A stretch of DNA of 64,000 bases from the NCBI RefSeq assembly GCF_008802365.1, contig NZ_VZQZ01000008.1:86594-150593 (forward strand), in the 5' to 3' direction. Origin of the DNA: Oryzomonas japonica. Its GTDB lineage: Bacteria > Desulfobacterota > Desulfuromonadia > Geobacterales > Pseudopelobacteraceae. Below, one piece after another: positions 9,178 to 17,067 of the stretch (its first letter is position 1; each line of letters opens with the position of its first letter). A program made the translations under genes and the position numbers. Below the pieces are notes generated by a model. That model did no database searches. It was not told where the DNA came from and saw nothing but the letters and a program-made list of their open reading frames with translations.

Positions 9178-9345
9178 GCCACAGAGACACGGAGACACAG
9201 AGAACGACAAAAAGAGAATCAATCTTACATGGGTGAACAGGATAAAAGGGATACAACCTAAAATCAGGTTGCAAACAACATCATGAAGATTTCATCCTGT
9301 AAATAAGTTTTTAGATTTTCCTCTGTGTCTCCGTGTCTCTGTGGC
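9178..9345. repeat. Element bounded by a 25-bp perfect inverted repeat
   Basis: The arms at 9178-9202 and 9321-9345 are perfect inverted copies (GCCACAGAGACACGGAGACA and on). The 118-base interior is AT-rich, with smaller complementary pieces (AACAGGAT and ATCCTGT; ACCTAAAATCAGGT). It fills the gap between ubiD and ubiA. The right arm ends 28 bases before the ubiA start, so transcripts crossing it could form a long hairpin. The arm sequence resembles a widely recurring intergenic repeat of soil bacteria; copy number cannot be judged here. Confidence 0.75.
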
Positions 9346-9372
9346 AGACTATTTTTAGGAAGGTTATTCGGA

Positions 9373-10260
9373 ATGATAGCTATGGCAACGGAAACAAGTC
9401 TCATACGTAAGATCACCGTCTTTCTGGAGATGATCAAATTCTCCCACACCGTCTTTGCGCTCCCCTTTGCCCTGACCGGAGCGCTCCTGGCGGCAAACGG
9501 TCTTCCCAGCGGTCGCCAGGTCCTCTGGATCATCCTGGCCATGGCCGGCGCCCGCACGGCGGCCATGGGGTTGAACCGCCTCATCGACGCCGAGATCGAC
9601 GCCAAAAACCCCCGTACCGCCAACCGCGCCATCCCGGCCGGGCTGATCGGCAAGGGGGCGACCCTGGTCTTCATCGTCGCGGCCACGCTGCTGTTGCTCT
9701 TTGCCGCCACGATGCTCAACCCGCTCTGCCTGAAGCTCGCCCCCGTGGCCATCTTCTTTCTGGTGCTCTACTCCTTTTGCAAGCGCTTTACCGCCCTGGC
9801 CCACGTGGTGCTGGGGATCTGCCTGGCAGCGGCCCCCATGGGGGCCTGGGTCGCCATTCGCGGCAACATCGATACCCCCGCCCTGATTCTGGGGGGCGTC
9901 GTGCTCTTCTGGGTGGCCGGTTTCGACATCCTCTACGCCCTCCAGGACCTGGAGTTCGACCGCGCCGCCGGGCTGCACTCCATCCCGGTCGTGCTGGGGG
10001 TGGCAGGATCGCTCTGGGCGGCACGCCTGTTCCACCTGGTGATGCTGGGGCTGCTCCTTGTGCTGTTCGTCACCATGCACCTGGGGGTACTGTTCCTGGT
10101 CGGCATCCTGGTGGCCACCGCCATGCTGCTGTACGAACACCTGCTGCTCAAGGACGGTAATCTGGACAAACTGGACGCGGCCTTTTTCAACATGAACGGC
10201 TATATCAGCATCACCATCCTGGCCTTCACGGCAGCCGACCTGCTGGTGAAATGGCCATGA
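9373..10260 (+). CDS. ubiA: UbiA-family prenyltransferase (4-hydroxybenzoate/MqnP-like)
   Basis: This 295-residue integral membrane prenyltransferase attaches a polyprenyl chain to an aromatic acid. The two Asp-rich Mg-diphosphate motifs are clear: NRLIDAEIDAKNPRT in the first half and DILYALQDLEFDR in the second. About eight or nine hydrophobic segments are visible. The start is ATG 9373, with AGGAAGG nine bases upstream; the upstream part of the frame lies in the repeat element and was rejected. The stop overlaps the ubiX start, so the two are coupled. Given the neighbours, 6-carboxy-naphthoate prenylation for menaquinone is likelier than ubiquinone synthesis in an anaerobe. Confidence 0.92.
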   Translation: MIAMATETSLIRKITVFLEMIKFSHTVFALPFALTGALLAANGLPSGRQVLWIILAMAGARTAAMGLNRLIDAEIDAKNPRTANRAIPAGLIGKGATLVFIVAATLLLLFAATMLNPLCLKLAPVAIFFLVLYSFCKRFTALAHVVLGICLAAAPMGAWVAIRGNIDTPALILGGVVLFWVAGFDILYALQDLEFDRAAGLHSIPVVLGVAGSLWAARLFHLVMLGLLLVLFVTMHLGVLFLVGILVATAMLLYEHLLLKDGNLDKLDAAFFNMNGYISITILAFTAADLLVKWP

Positions 10261-10865
10261 CCGCGCAAAAGAGGGTGTTCGTCGCCCTGACCGGGGCGTC
10301 AGGCTCGATCTACGGGATCCGCCTGTTGGAGGAACTCCTCAAGCGGGGCTTCCTGCTCACCGTGGCGGCCAGCGAGAGCGGACAACTGGTCTGCCGCGAG
10401 GAGACCGGCCTGGACCTGGGAGGCGATCCTCCCGCCGCCACCGCACGGCTCTGCGCCCATCTCGGGGTGAAACTGGGGGTGGAGGTGGTGGTGGCCGACG
10501 ACCTCTTGGCCTGCGCCGCCAGCGGTTCCGCCGCGCCGGCGGCAATGGTCGTGGCGCCGTGCAGTATGGGTACCCTGGCGCGCATCGCCTGCGGCACCTC
10601 CGGCAATCTGATCGAGCGGGCGGCGGACGTGATGCTCAAGGAGCGCCGCCCCCTGCTGCTGGTCCCGCGGGAGACGCCGCTCTCGGAGATCCATCTGGAG
10701 AACATGCTCAAGCTGGCCCGCGCCGGGGTCCGCATCATCCCGGCCATGCCGGCCTTCTACCACCAACCGGCAACCATCGACGACCTGGTGAACTTCGTGG
10801 TGGGCAAGGTCCTGGACCAGTTGGACATCCCCAACGAGCTCTTCAAGCGCTGGGGTGAGCGCTGA
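10251..10865 (+). CDS. ubiX: Flavin prenyltransferase
   Basis: UbiX makes prenylated FMN from FMN and dimethylallyl phosphate, the cofactor of UbiD enzymes. The 204-residue length is typical. The N-terminal flavin-binding stretch ALTGASGSIYG and the later block MVVAPCSMGTLARIACGTSGNLI match the family. The ATG at 10251 overlaps the ubiA stop; a second ATG at 10257 gives an exact ATGA overlap and is equally possible. A dodecameric cytosolic enzyme is expected from the family. The order UbiD, UbiA, UbiX on one strand supports a single pathway. Confidence 0.95.
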   Translation: MAMTAQKRVFVALTGASGSIYGIRLLEELLKRGFLLTVAASESGQLVCREETGLDLGGDPPAATARLCAHLGVKLGVEVVVADDLLACAASGSAAPAAMVVAPCSMGTLARIACGTSGNLIERAADVMLKERRPLLLVPRETPLSEIHLENMLKLARAGVRIIPAMPAFYHQPATIDDLVNFVVGKVLDQLDIPNELFKRWGER

Positions 10866-10876
10866 CGCCCCGCACC

Positions 10877-12145
10877 ATGTCCCGCCTGTCCCCGCCGCCC
10901 ATCGCCGCCTACCTGCGCAGCCGTGGCGTCGCCGCCCCCTGGCAGATCCAAGGCCTGCCCGCCGGGCCGTTTACGGGCGCCGTGGTCATCCCCTCCCTGG
11001 CGGAGAGCCGCAACCTCCCCCTGACGCTCCGCTCCCTTGCCGCCAATCCGCCCGATGCCCGCTCCGGTTTCCTGATCCTGGTGGTGGTCAACCAGCGCAA
11101 AGACGCCCCGCCCGAGGATCTGGCCGATAATCGGGCCACCCTGGAGGCGTTGCCCGCCTGGAAACGGGAGTACGGGTTGGAACATCTGCACTGGGTGGAT
11201 GCCGCCTCGCCGGGCAAGGAACTGCCGCCGAAACAGGGGGTGGGGCTGGCGCGCAAGATCGGCCTGGACCTGGCCCTGGGGCACCTGGATTTTGCCGGGG
11301 GCGAGCCGCTTCTGGTCTGCCTCGACGCCGATACCATCGTCCAGCCCGACTATCTGGCGGCCATCGACCGGCATTTTAAGGATACCTGTGCAGGGGGGGC
11401 GAGCATCCCCTATCGCCATCGTCCGTCCGACGATCCGGCCGGACAGGCGGCCATCGACCGCTACGAATTATTCCTGCGAACCTATGTGCTGGGGCTGGAA
11501 CAGGCCGGTTCCCCCTATGCCTTTCATACCGTGGGGAGCGCCATGGCCTGCCGGGCATCGGCCTACGCCGCCAGCGGGGGAATGAACCGCCGCCTGGCAG
11601 GCGAGGACTTCTACTTTCTCCAGCAGGTGCACAAGGTGGCCGGGGTTGCGCCCCTGGCCGGCACCATCGTCCACCCCTCACCCCGCGCTTCCCATCGGGT
11701 TCCCTTCGGCACCGGCCGCGCAGTAGGGGATATGCTCGCGTCCGGCGGGGAGCGGCTGCTCTTTTACCAGCCGGTGCTCTTCGGGATTCTGGGGGAATGG
11801 CTGGCGTGCGTGGGGGGGCATGGCGGGGCGGACGGCGCCGAACTGCTGCGCCGGTCGGTCGGGATTTCGCCCCATCTGGCGGGGTTTCTGGAACAGGCCG
11901 GCTTTGGCGCGGCCTGGGACAACCTGCTGCGGCACAACCCTGAGGAAAACAGGCTGATGGCGGCCTTTCACGGTTGGTTCGATGCCTTCCGCACCATGCG
12001 CTTGCTGCATCATTTCAGTGACAGCGCCTGGCCCCGCGTCCCGCCGGAAGAGGCCGTGGGGCCGCTGTTGGAACGGTCCGGACAGGACGCGCCCGTTGAT
12101 GTTGCCGGGTTACTGGCGCGGCTGAGGGCGCTCCAGGGGGTGTAA
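10877..12145 (+). CDS. Family 2 glycosyltransferase-like protein
   Basis: The 422-residue protein has a GT2 (GT-A fold) core: VVIPSLAESRNL near the N-terminus, the metal-binding LDADT motif near residue 154, and a GEDFYFLQQ block near 242 that fits the catalytic ED motif. There are no obvious membrane segments, so it is probably cytosolic or peripheral. It follows ubiX by only 11 bases, so the two are likely co-transcribed. The donor and acceptor sugars are unknown. The family is often annotated as hypothetical in related genomes. The C-terminal 150 residues are not recognisable. Confidence 0.75.
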   Translation: MSRLSPPPIAAYLRSRGVAAPWQIQGLPAGPFTGAVVIPSLAESRNLPLTLRSLAANPPDARSGFLILVVVNQRKDAPPEDLADNRATLEALPAWKREYGLEHLHWVDAASPGKELPPKQGVGLARKIGLDLALGHLDFAGGEPLLVCLDADTIVQPDYLAAIDRHFKDTCAGGASIPYRHRPSDDPAGQAAIDRYELFLRTYVLGLEQAGSPYAFHTVGSAMACRASAYAASGGMNRRLAGEDFYFLQQVHKVAGVAPLAGTIVHPSPRASHRVPFGTGRAVGDMLASGGERLLFYQPVLFGILGEWLACVGGHGGADGAELLRRSVGISPHLAGFLEQAGFGAAWDNLLRHNPEENRLMAAFHGWFDAFRTMRLLHHFSDSAWPRVPPEEAVGPLLERSGQDAPVDVAGLLARLRALQGV

Positions 12146-12404
12146 ATCAAACGCTTCGTGAGAACGGAGAAAATCACCATATTTCGGTATGGCTCGTTTG
12201 TTGCTACAGAAAGACTTATGGAGTATAAATGAAACAATTTTGAGCCGTTTCCGGAGATTTATGAAAACCGAAAAGCAACTTAATCAACAATAGACTTGCC
12301 TTGACAGGATGGAGTGTTCGAGATTCTTCTTAGATCACGGAAGGACTGGATATGGACTTGTCTGCCGCCGGGAAGTTGGGGCAACGAGGCAAGGGGGTAA
12401 CGAA

Positions 12405-13532
12405 ATGCAAATGGAACAATTCCGTTCCGGTGTTTTCAAACAACAGTACCAATACAAAAGCTTTTCCCCAACGCCGGTAAACCAGGTGTGGACATGGGAA
12501 GAACCTAAGGTAAACACTTTGCTTGAAAAGGCGACACAGGCTTTAAGCGCCTTGAATGCCTTTTCGCTGATCGTTCCCAACGTGGACCTGTTCATCCAAA
12601 TGCACATCATGAAGGAGGCCAATACTTCCAGCCGGATTGAGGGGACACAGACCGAGATGGATGAGGCATTGATGGATGTGGAGCAGATTGACCCGGAAAA
12701 GCGTGATGACTGGCAGGAAGTGCAGAACTACGTGCAGGCCATGAACCATGCCCTGGCCACATTGGAAAAATTACCCCTGTCGAACCGATTATTGAAGGAA
12801 ACCCATGCCATCCTGCTTCAAGGGGTGCGGGGAGAGCGGAAAACACCGGGCGATTTCCGTATCAGCCAGAACTGGATCGGCGGGTCGAGCATTCAGGATG
12901 CGGTTTTCATACCGCCTCACCAAGATGATGTCAATGAGTTGATGGCCGACCTGGAAAAGTTCTGGCACAACGACGAGATCGATGTGCCCCACTTGATCCG
13001 CATTGCCATCAGTCATTACCAGTTCGAGACAATTCACCCCTTTCTCGATGGCAACGGCAGAATCGGGCGTTTGCTGATCACGCTCTACCTGGTCAGTCAA
13101 GGCATGCTGCACAAGCCATCCCTGTATCTTTCCGATTACTTTGAAAAACACAAGGGGGCCTATTATGACGCCCTTACCACCGTCAGGGCGTCCAACAACC
13201 TTTTGCACTGGATAAAGTTTTTCCTTGTCGCGGTCACTGCAACGGCAGAAAAAGGGCAGGAAACATTCAGAAATATTCTTACGCTTAAGAATGAAGTTGA
13301 CGGGCAGATTGTCTCACTTGGCAGAAGGGCTGAAAATGCCCGGAATCTCTTGTTGCATCTCTACCAGAAGCCGGTAATCAACGCCAATTTCGTTTCCAGG
13401 ATACTGGACCTGACGCCACGTGCCGCCAATGCCCTAATCAAGGATATGGAAGACATTGGTATTCTGAAAGAGATGACTGGTTTCAAGCGTAACCGTCTCT
13501 TCACGTTTGAAAAATATTTGCACCTGTTTTAG
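12405..13532 (+). CDS. fic: Fic-domain protein (probable AMPylase, class II)
   Basis: Fic proteins transfer AMP or another nucleotide moiety to protein hydroxyls. The canonical active-site loop HPFLDGNGRIGR is at residues 211-222. The auto-inhibitory motif S75-xxx-E79-G80 lies N-terminal to it, the arrangement of class II Fic proteins, so no separate antitoxin is needed. The C-terminus has a winged-helix-like part (NANFVSRILDLTPRAANALIKDM), as in many Fic proteins of this size. The start is ATG 12405, seven bases after AGGGGG. The flanks are AT-rich compared with neighbours, so the gene may have arrived by transfer. It stands alone, with no restriction or phage genes nearby. Confidence 0.92.
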   Translation: MQMEQFRSGVFKQQYQYKSFSPTPVNQVWTWEEPKVNTLLEKATQALSALNAFSLIVPNVDLFIQMHIMKEANTSSRIEGTQTEMDEALMDVEQIDPEKRDDWQEVQNYVQAMNHALATLEKLPLSNRLLKETHAILLQGVRGERKTPGDFRISQNWIGGSSIQDAVFIPPHQDDVNELMADLEKFWHNDEIDVPHLIRIAISHYQFETIHPFLDGNGRIGRLLITLYLVSQGMLHKPSLYLSDYFEKHKGAYYDALTTVRASNNLLHWIKFFLVAVTATAEKGQETFRNILTLKNEVDGQIVSLGRRAENARNLLLHLYQKPVINANFVSRILDLTPRAANALIKDMEDIGILKEMTGFKRNRLFTFEKYLHLF

Positions 13533-13557
13533 CCGTTTTCGGAAAACATAAAATACT

Positions 13558-13589
13558 ATATTTTACTTTAAAGGATAAAAGTAAAATAT
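13558..13589. repeat. AT-rich perfect inverted repeat after fic
   Basis: The arms ATATTTTACTTT (13558-13569) and AAAGTAAAATAT (13578-13589) are perfect complements with an 8-base spacer. It lies 25 bases after the fic stop. It could be a protein-binding palindrome or the relic of an insertion boundary. Confidence 0.6.
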
Positions 13590-13630
13590 GGATTATCCTA
13601 ATGTACGTTAGGGCTTAAAAGTAAAACAGA

Positions 13631-13663
13631 GGGCGTACCGTCATGCAACGGTACGCCCTTTTG
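13631..13663 (+). terminator. Terminator between fic and convergent flavoprotein gene
   Basis: The stem GGGCGTACCG (13631-13640) and CGGTACGCCC (13649-13658) with an 8-base loop is followed by TTTTG. On the other strand it is followed by CTCTGTTTTA, so it can also serve the convergent gene. Confidence 0.8.
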
Positions 13664-13687
13664 TTCATCTGTCCCGCAAGCCGCGTG

Positions 13688-14881
13688 TCATCCCTTCTGC
13701 AACACCGCCTCGGCCACGGCCCTGCCCAGGGCCCGGCACTGTTCCAAAGCCTCTTCCTTGGGGTTGAAGGGGGTGCGGACCGATTCGCCCACCAGCTTGA
13801 AACCGATCCCCTTCAGCCGCTCCTCGGCCATCTTGCACGCCTCGCCGCTCCAGCCGTAGCTGCCGAATACCGCTGCCAGGCTGCTCTTGAGCTTGACGGT
13901 GCTGAGGTAGGCCAACACGTCCCACATCGGCTTGGGGATGTCGCGGTTGATGGTGGGGATGCCGAAGATGAGGGCCTCGGCCTCTTCCATGATGTTGCGT
14001 ACCTCGTCGGCGCCCAAATGGCTGATGTGGTAACTGATGACCTCCACGCCGTTGGCCCTGGCCCCGTCGGCCACCGCCGTGGCCATCTTTTCCGTGTTGC
14101 CGTGGGGCGACAGGTAGAGGATGAAGATCTTTTTCACCAGGGTGGTCGGCTTGCTCCAGCTCTCGAACTGCTCGATGGCCTTCCACGGGTCCTGCCTGAT
14201 GATCGGTCCGTGGCTCGGGCAGATCATGTCGATCACGTCGTGGCGGATCTTCTCCACGGCGGAAAGGACCTTGTCCTTGAAGGGGCGCATGAGGCAGTCG
14301 TAGTAGAAGCGGCGGGCCGAGGAGAGGTCCTCGACCTCGTCGTTGAAGATGTGCCCCGGGCTGCAATAATGGGCGCCGAAGGCGTCGCAGGTGAAGAGGA
14401 TGTTGTCCTCCTCCAGCCGGGTGAACATGGTGTCGGGCCAGTGCAGGAAAGGGGCCATGATGAAACGCAACCGACGGCCGCCCAGATCGATGGTGTCGCC
14501 GTCCTTGACGACCTGGGAGGCGAACGGTTTGTGTATCAGGTTGCCGAGGAAGGTCTTGGCGGCGGTGGTGGATACCACCGTGGCCTGGGGGCAGTGCTCC
14601 AGCAGGTAGGAGACCGACCCGGAATGGTCGGGCTCGGCATGGTTGACGATGATGTAGTCGATGCTTTTGGGATCGACCAGGGATTTGATCTTGTCCATGA
14701 ACTCGTCGGCCCGTTTGCCCTTGACCGTGTCGATGATGGCGATCTTCTCGCTCCCCTTGAGGAGGTAGGAGTTGTAGGTGGTGCCGTGCTCGGTGGGGAA
14801 GAGGTCGTCAAAGATGCGCAGGTCCGGGTCTTCCGACCCGATCCAGTAAAGTCCCGGTTTGATTTCAACGGTTCCCAGCAT
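13688..14881 (-). CDS. FprA-type flavodiiron protein
   Basis: This 397-residue A-type flavoprotein reduces O2 to water or NO to N2O in the cytosol. The N-terminal metallo-beta-lactamase-like domain has the diiron ligands H81-x-E83-x-D85-H86, H147, D166 and H224. The C-terminal flavodoxin domain (251-397) has the FMN phosphate loop LSPHGNTE. There is no rubredoxin extension, so electrons must come from a separate rubredoxin or similar carrier. The start is ATG 14881, with AAGGAG upstream; the longer frame to 14980 has no ribosome site. A good promoter precedes it. It should protect an anaerobe from oxygen or nitric oxide. Confidence 0.95.
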   Translation of the reverse strand: MLGTVEIKPGLYWIGSEDPDLRIFDDLFPTEHGTTYNSYLLKGSEKIAIIDTVKGKRADEFMDKIKSLVDPKSIDYIIVNHAEPDHSGSVSYLLEHCPQATVVSTTAAKTFLGNLIHKPFASQVVKDGDTIDLGGRRLRFIMAPFLHWPDTMFTRLEEDNILFTCDAFGAHYCSPGHIFNDEVEDLSSARRFYYDCLMRPFKDKVLSAVEKIRHDVIDMICPSHGPIIRQDPWKAIEQFESWSKPTTLVKKIFILYLSPHGNTEKMATAVADGARANGVEVISYHISHLGADEVRNIMEEAEALIFGIPTINRDIPKPMWDVLAYLSTVKLKSSLAAVFGSYGWSGEACKMAEERLKGIGFKLVGESVRTPFNPKEEALEQCRALGRAVAEAVLQKG

Positions 14882-14965
14882 AGTGGTAGTTCTCCTTTTC
14901 GTCGTTTCTTCCGTGAACCACGACGGCGCTGTCGCAAATTCTATTCTTGATAATTTTTGTCCTCT

Positions 14966-14994
14966 ATTATACCAAACCATTTACCCATGGACAA
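14966..14994 (-). promoter_or_regulatory. Sigma-70 promoter of flavodiiron gene
   Basis: On the minus strand TTGTCC, 17 bases, then a perfect TATAAT, ending 85 bases upstream of the start codon. Confidence 0.7.
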
Positions 14995-15014
14995 GATATA
15001 TCAGAAGAAGGGGG

Positions 15015-15043
15015 TTGTGCCGGGGGCCTTGATCTGCTACAAA
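15015..15043 (+). promoter_or_regulatory. Extended -10 promoter of HEAT-repeat gene
   Basis: TTGTGC, 17 bases, TACAAA preceded by TGC. The ATG follows seven bases after the hexamer, so the message should be leaderless. There is no ribosome-binding site between them. Confidence 0.5.
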
Positions 15044-15050
15044 TTTAGCC

Positions 15051-15665
15051 ATGAGCGAGATTGTTCGGACGAGAATCGATGCCTTGCGGCCGCTTCTGAA
15101 GGACGCGGACCCGGACGTGCGCGATGCCGTTGCCACGGCGATCGAACGGTTGGAAGCCACCGGCAGCATCGACGAGATACTCCACGCCCTGAAAACCGGA
15201 AATATGGGCGCGCGGGTTGCCGCTATCCATGCCCTGGGCGAGATCGGCGGCGAACGGGTGGTCGCTCCGCTGGTCTACTGCGCCGGCCGGCCGGAGGCCG
15301 ACATCCGCTCCGCAGCCGTGGAGGCGCTCGGCCGTCTGGCCGTTCCGTCCACACTACCGGTGCTGCTGGAACGTCTCGATGATGAAAATGGCGCCATCCG
15401 GGCGCGGGCGATAGGGGCCGTGGCCCGGTTTCCCCCCTCGCCGGCTTTGTACGAACGGCTGCGTCCGTTTCTGGAAGCGGCGGATGGTGCCCTTGAAGCC
15501 GAGGCCGCCCTGGCCCTGGCCAAACTCAGCGATCTTTCGTCCGAGGGGCGCATCACGGCGCTCCTCGCCTCGTCCCACGCCTCCACCCGCCAGGCCGCCG
15601 CTACGGCCCTGAGCCTGCTCCCGCTGGAGTTCCTCTTCTTCCCGGCACCAGACAACGGAAAGTAG
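15051..15665 (+). CDS. HEAT-repeat protein, small
   Basis: The 204-residue protein is made of tandem helical pairs of about 31 residues, as in HEAT/PBS-lyase repeats (DPDVRDAVATAIERL, MGARVAAIHALGEIG, ADIRSAAVEALGRL, GAIRARAIGAVARF, ALEAEAALALAKL). Five or six repeats cover nearly its whole length. Such proteins are binding scaffolds, and no enzymatic residues are seen. It is convergent with an HD-GYP gene whose operon partner also contains HEAT repeats, so all three may belong to one signalling set. The ATG has no ribosome site, but a promoter lies immediately upstream. Confidence 0.85.
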   Translation: MSEIVRTRIDALRPLLKDADPDVRDAVATAIERLEATGSIDEILHALKTGNMGARVAAIHALGEIGGERVVAPLVYCAGRPEADIRSAAVEALGRLAVPSTLPVLLERLDDENGAIRARAIGAVARFPPSPALYERLRPFLEAADGALEAEAALALAKLSDLSSEGRITALLASSHASTRQAAATALSLLPLEFLFFPAPDNGK

Positions 15666-15685
15666 CGGCCTGACGGTATCCACCA

Positions 15686-17065
15686 TCAGTAATGCCCGCG
15701 ATTGATCAGGCTCCCCACATCGATATTCTTCAGGAGCGGGTCCACTACCGCCGCAATCCTGGCATAGCTCGAGCCGTCACGTTCCACCAGACGCTGCTCC
15801 CGGGGCTGGGGGAGGCGGGCGCCGTCCGGTGCGAGTACGATCCTGACCACCGGCGCCTCTTCATCCAGCGGGTTGGGGCGATGGACGAGCGCTATCTCGT
15901 TGTTGTCCAGGCGTACCAGCGTCCCCACCGGGTACTTGCCCATCATCTCCACGAAGCGGGTCACCAGATCGCCGTCCAGGATGGTCCCCATCAGTTTCTG
16001 CATCACCCCGAGGGCGGCCCGGGGGGTGACGGGGTGCTGGTAGACCCGCAGGGTGGTGATGGCGTCGTAGGTGTCGGCGATGGCGATGATGTCGATCATC
16101 CGGTCGTAGTCGAACCCGCGGGCCCATTCGGGATAACCGTTGCGGTTGTAGTGCAGGTGGTGTCCCAGCACGGCCTGGCCGACCCGGGGGCTGAGCCCTT
16201 CCATCTCGCGGATGATCTTGGCGCCCAGTTCCGAGTGGCGCTTCATCTCATGGAATTCCGCGCTGGATAACTTGCCCGGCTTGTTGACGATTTCCTTCGG
16301 GATCATGGTCTTGCCGATGTCGTGCAGCTGCCCCGCGATGCCGGCCTCCTTGACGCCCTCCGCGTCCATGCCGAAGGCGGCCCCCAGGGACATGGCCAGC
16401 ACCCCAACGTTGACGCAGTGGTTGAAGGTATAGTTGTCGTAGTCCTTGATCATGGCAAGCCCCAGAAGGGTGGAGGGGTCGCGCATGGTGATGCCGACCA
16501 GCCGGTCCACCACGCCGATCACCGGGGCGCTGCTGGGGATCCGCCCATCCTCGATATCGCGGCAGACGCCCCGGATCGCTCCCAAGGCCTGGCCGTAAGT
16601 CGCCAGTGCGTAGCCCTCCTCCCCATCCTCAGCGTCCCTATCCTCCGGCAGGGTGGGGCGCGCCACCAGGATGTGGCGTATTTCCTTCTGTTTCATGCGG
16701 GCGCAGAGCTCGTCGAATCCGGCCGAGGTGTCGGCAAGAAGGCGTACGAACTCCTGGAGCTCGTCAAAGGTAAGTCCGTTCCCCATGACGATCCGGTCGA
16801 TCTCCTTTTCCATCATCCGGTTGGTCAGATCGGCGACGGCGGTTGAGGGGGTGATGAAGAGATGTTTCCCGAAGAACATGACGCCGTCGATGACCCCCCA
16901 GGTAATCTCCCCGACTTGGGCCAGAGCGGTGCCGAAAAGTCTGTCCAGTTCGAGCAGGGGGCGACGGATGGCGGGGTGGGATTCGGGGTAGAAGGCGATG
17001 CCCTTGACCGCCCCGGAAAAGAGGGTGATCATCCGCAAGGCGAGTTGTTTATCCAGCTCCTCCAT
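15686..17065 (-). CDS. HD-GYP phosphodiesterase with N-terminal FYPxxHP domain
   Basis: The 459-residue cytosolic protein carries a C-terminal HD-GYP domain, which hydrolyses cyclic di-nucleotides. HDIGK is at residues 248-252, and HHLHYNRNGYP at 302-312 stands for the HHERxDGxGYP motif, with the GYP intact. The N-terminal 135 residues form another domain with FYPESHP at 25-31, shared with the upstream HEAT protein. The start is ATG 17065, with GAAGGA upstream, two bases after the upstream stop. Upstream in-frame extension into that gene was rejected. It probably senses a partner or ligand through the N-terminal domain and adjusts c-di-GMP or cGAMP-type signals that affect surface behaviour. 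Confidence 0.9.
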   Translation of the reverse strand: MEELDKQLALRMITLFSGAVKGIAFYPESHPAIRRPLLELDRLFGTALAQVGEITWGVIDGVMFFGKHLFITPSTAVADLTNRMMEKEIDRIVMGNGLTFDELQEFVRLLADTSAGFDELCARMKQKEIRHILVARPTLPEDRDAEDGEEGYALATYGQALGAIRGVCRDIEDGRIPSSAPVIGVVDRLVGITMRDPSTLLGLAMIKDYDNYTFNHCVNVGVLAMSLGAAFGMDAEGVKEAGIAGQLHDIGKTMIPKEIVNKPGKLSSAEFHEMKRHSELGAKIIREMEGLSPRVGQAVLGHHLHYNRNGYPEWARGFDYDRMIDIIAIADTYDAITTLRVYQHPVTPRAALGVMQKLMGTILDGDLVTRFVEMMGKYPVGTLVRLDNNEIALVHRPNPLDEEAPVVRIVLAPDGARLPQPREQRLVERDGSSYARIAAVVDPLLKNIDVGSLINRGHY

Positions 17066-17067
17066 AG

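Noticed and set aside
12189-12293. 34-codon ORF upstream of fic (starts MARLLLQKDLWSIN), possible antitoxin
   Set aside because: No ribosome site, and the Fic protein already contains its inhibitory motif, so a separate antitoxin is not expected.
13643-14950. 435-codon plus-strand frame opposite the flavodiiron gene
   Set aside because: The minus-strand frame has all diiron and flavin motifs; the plus frame is antisense bias only.
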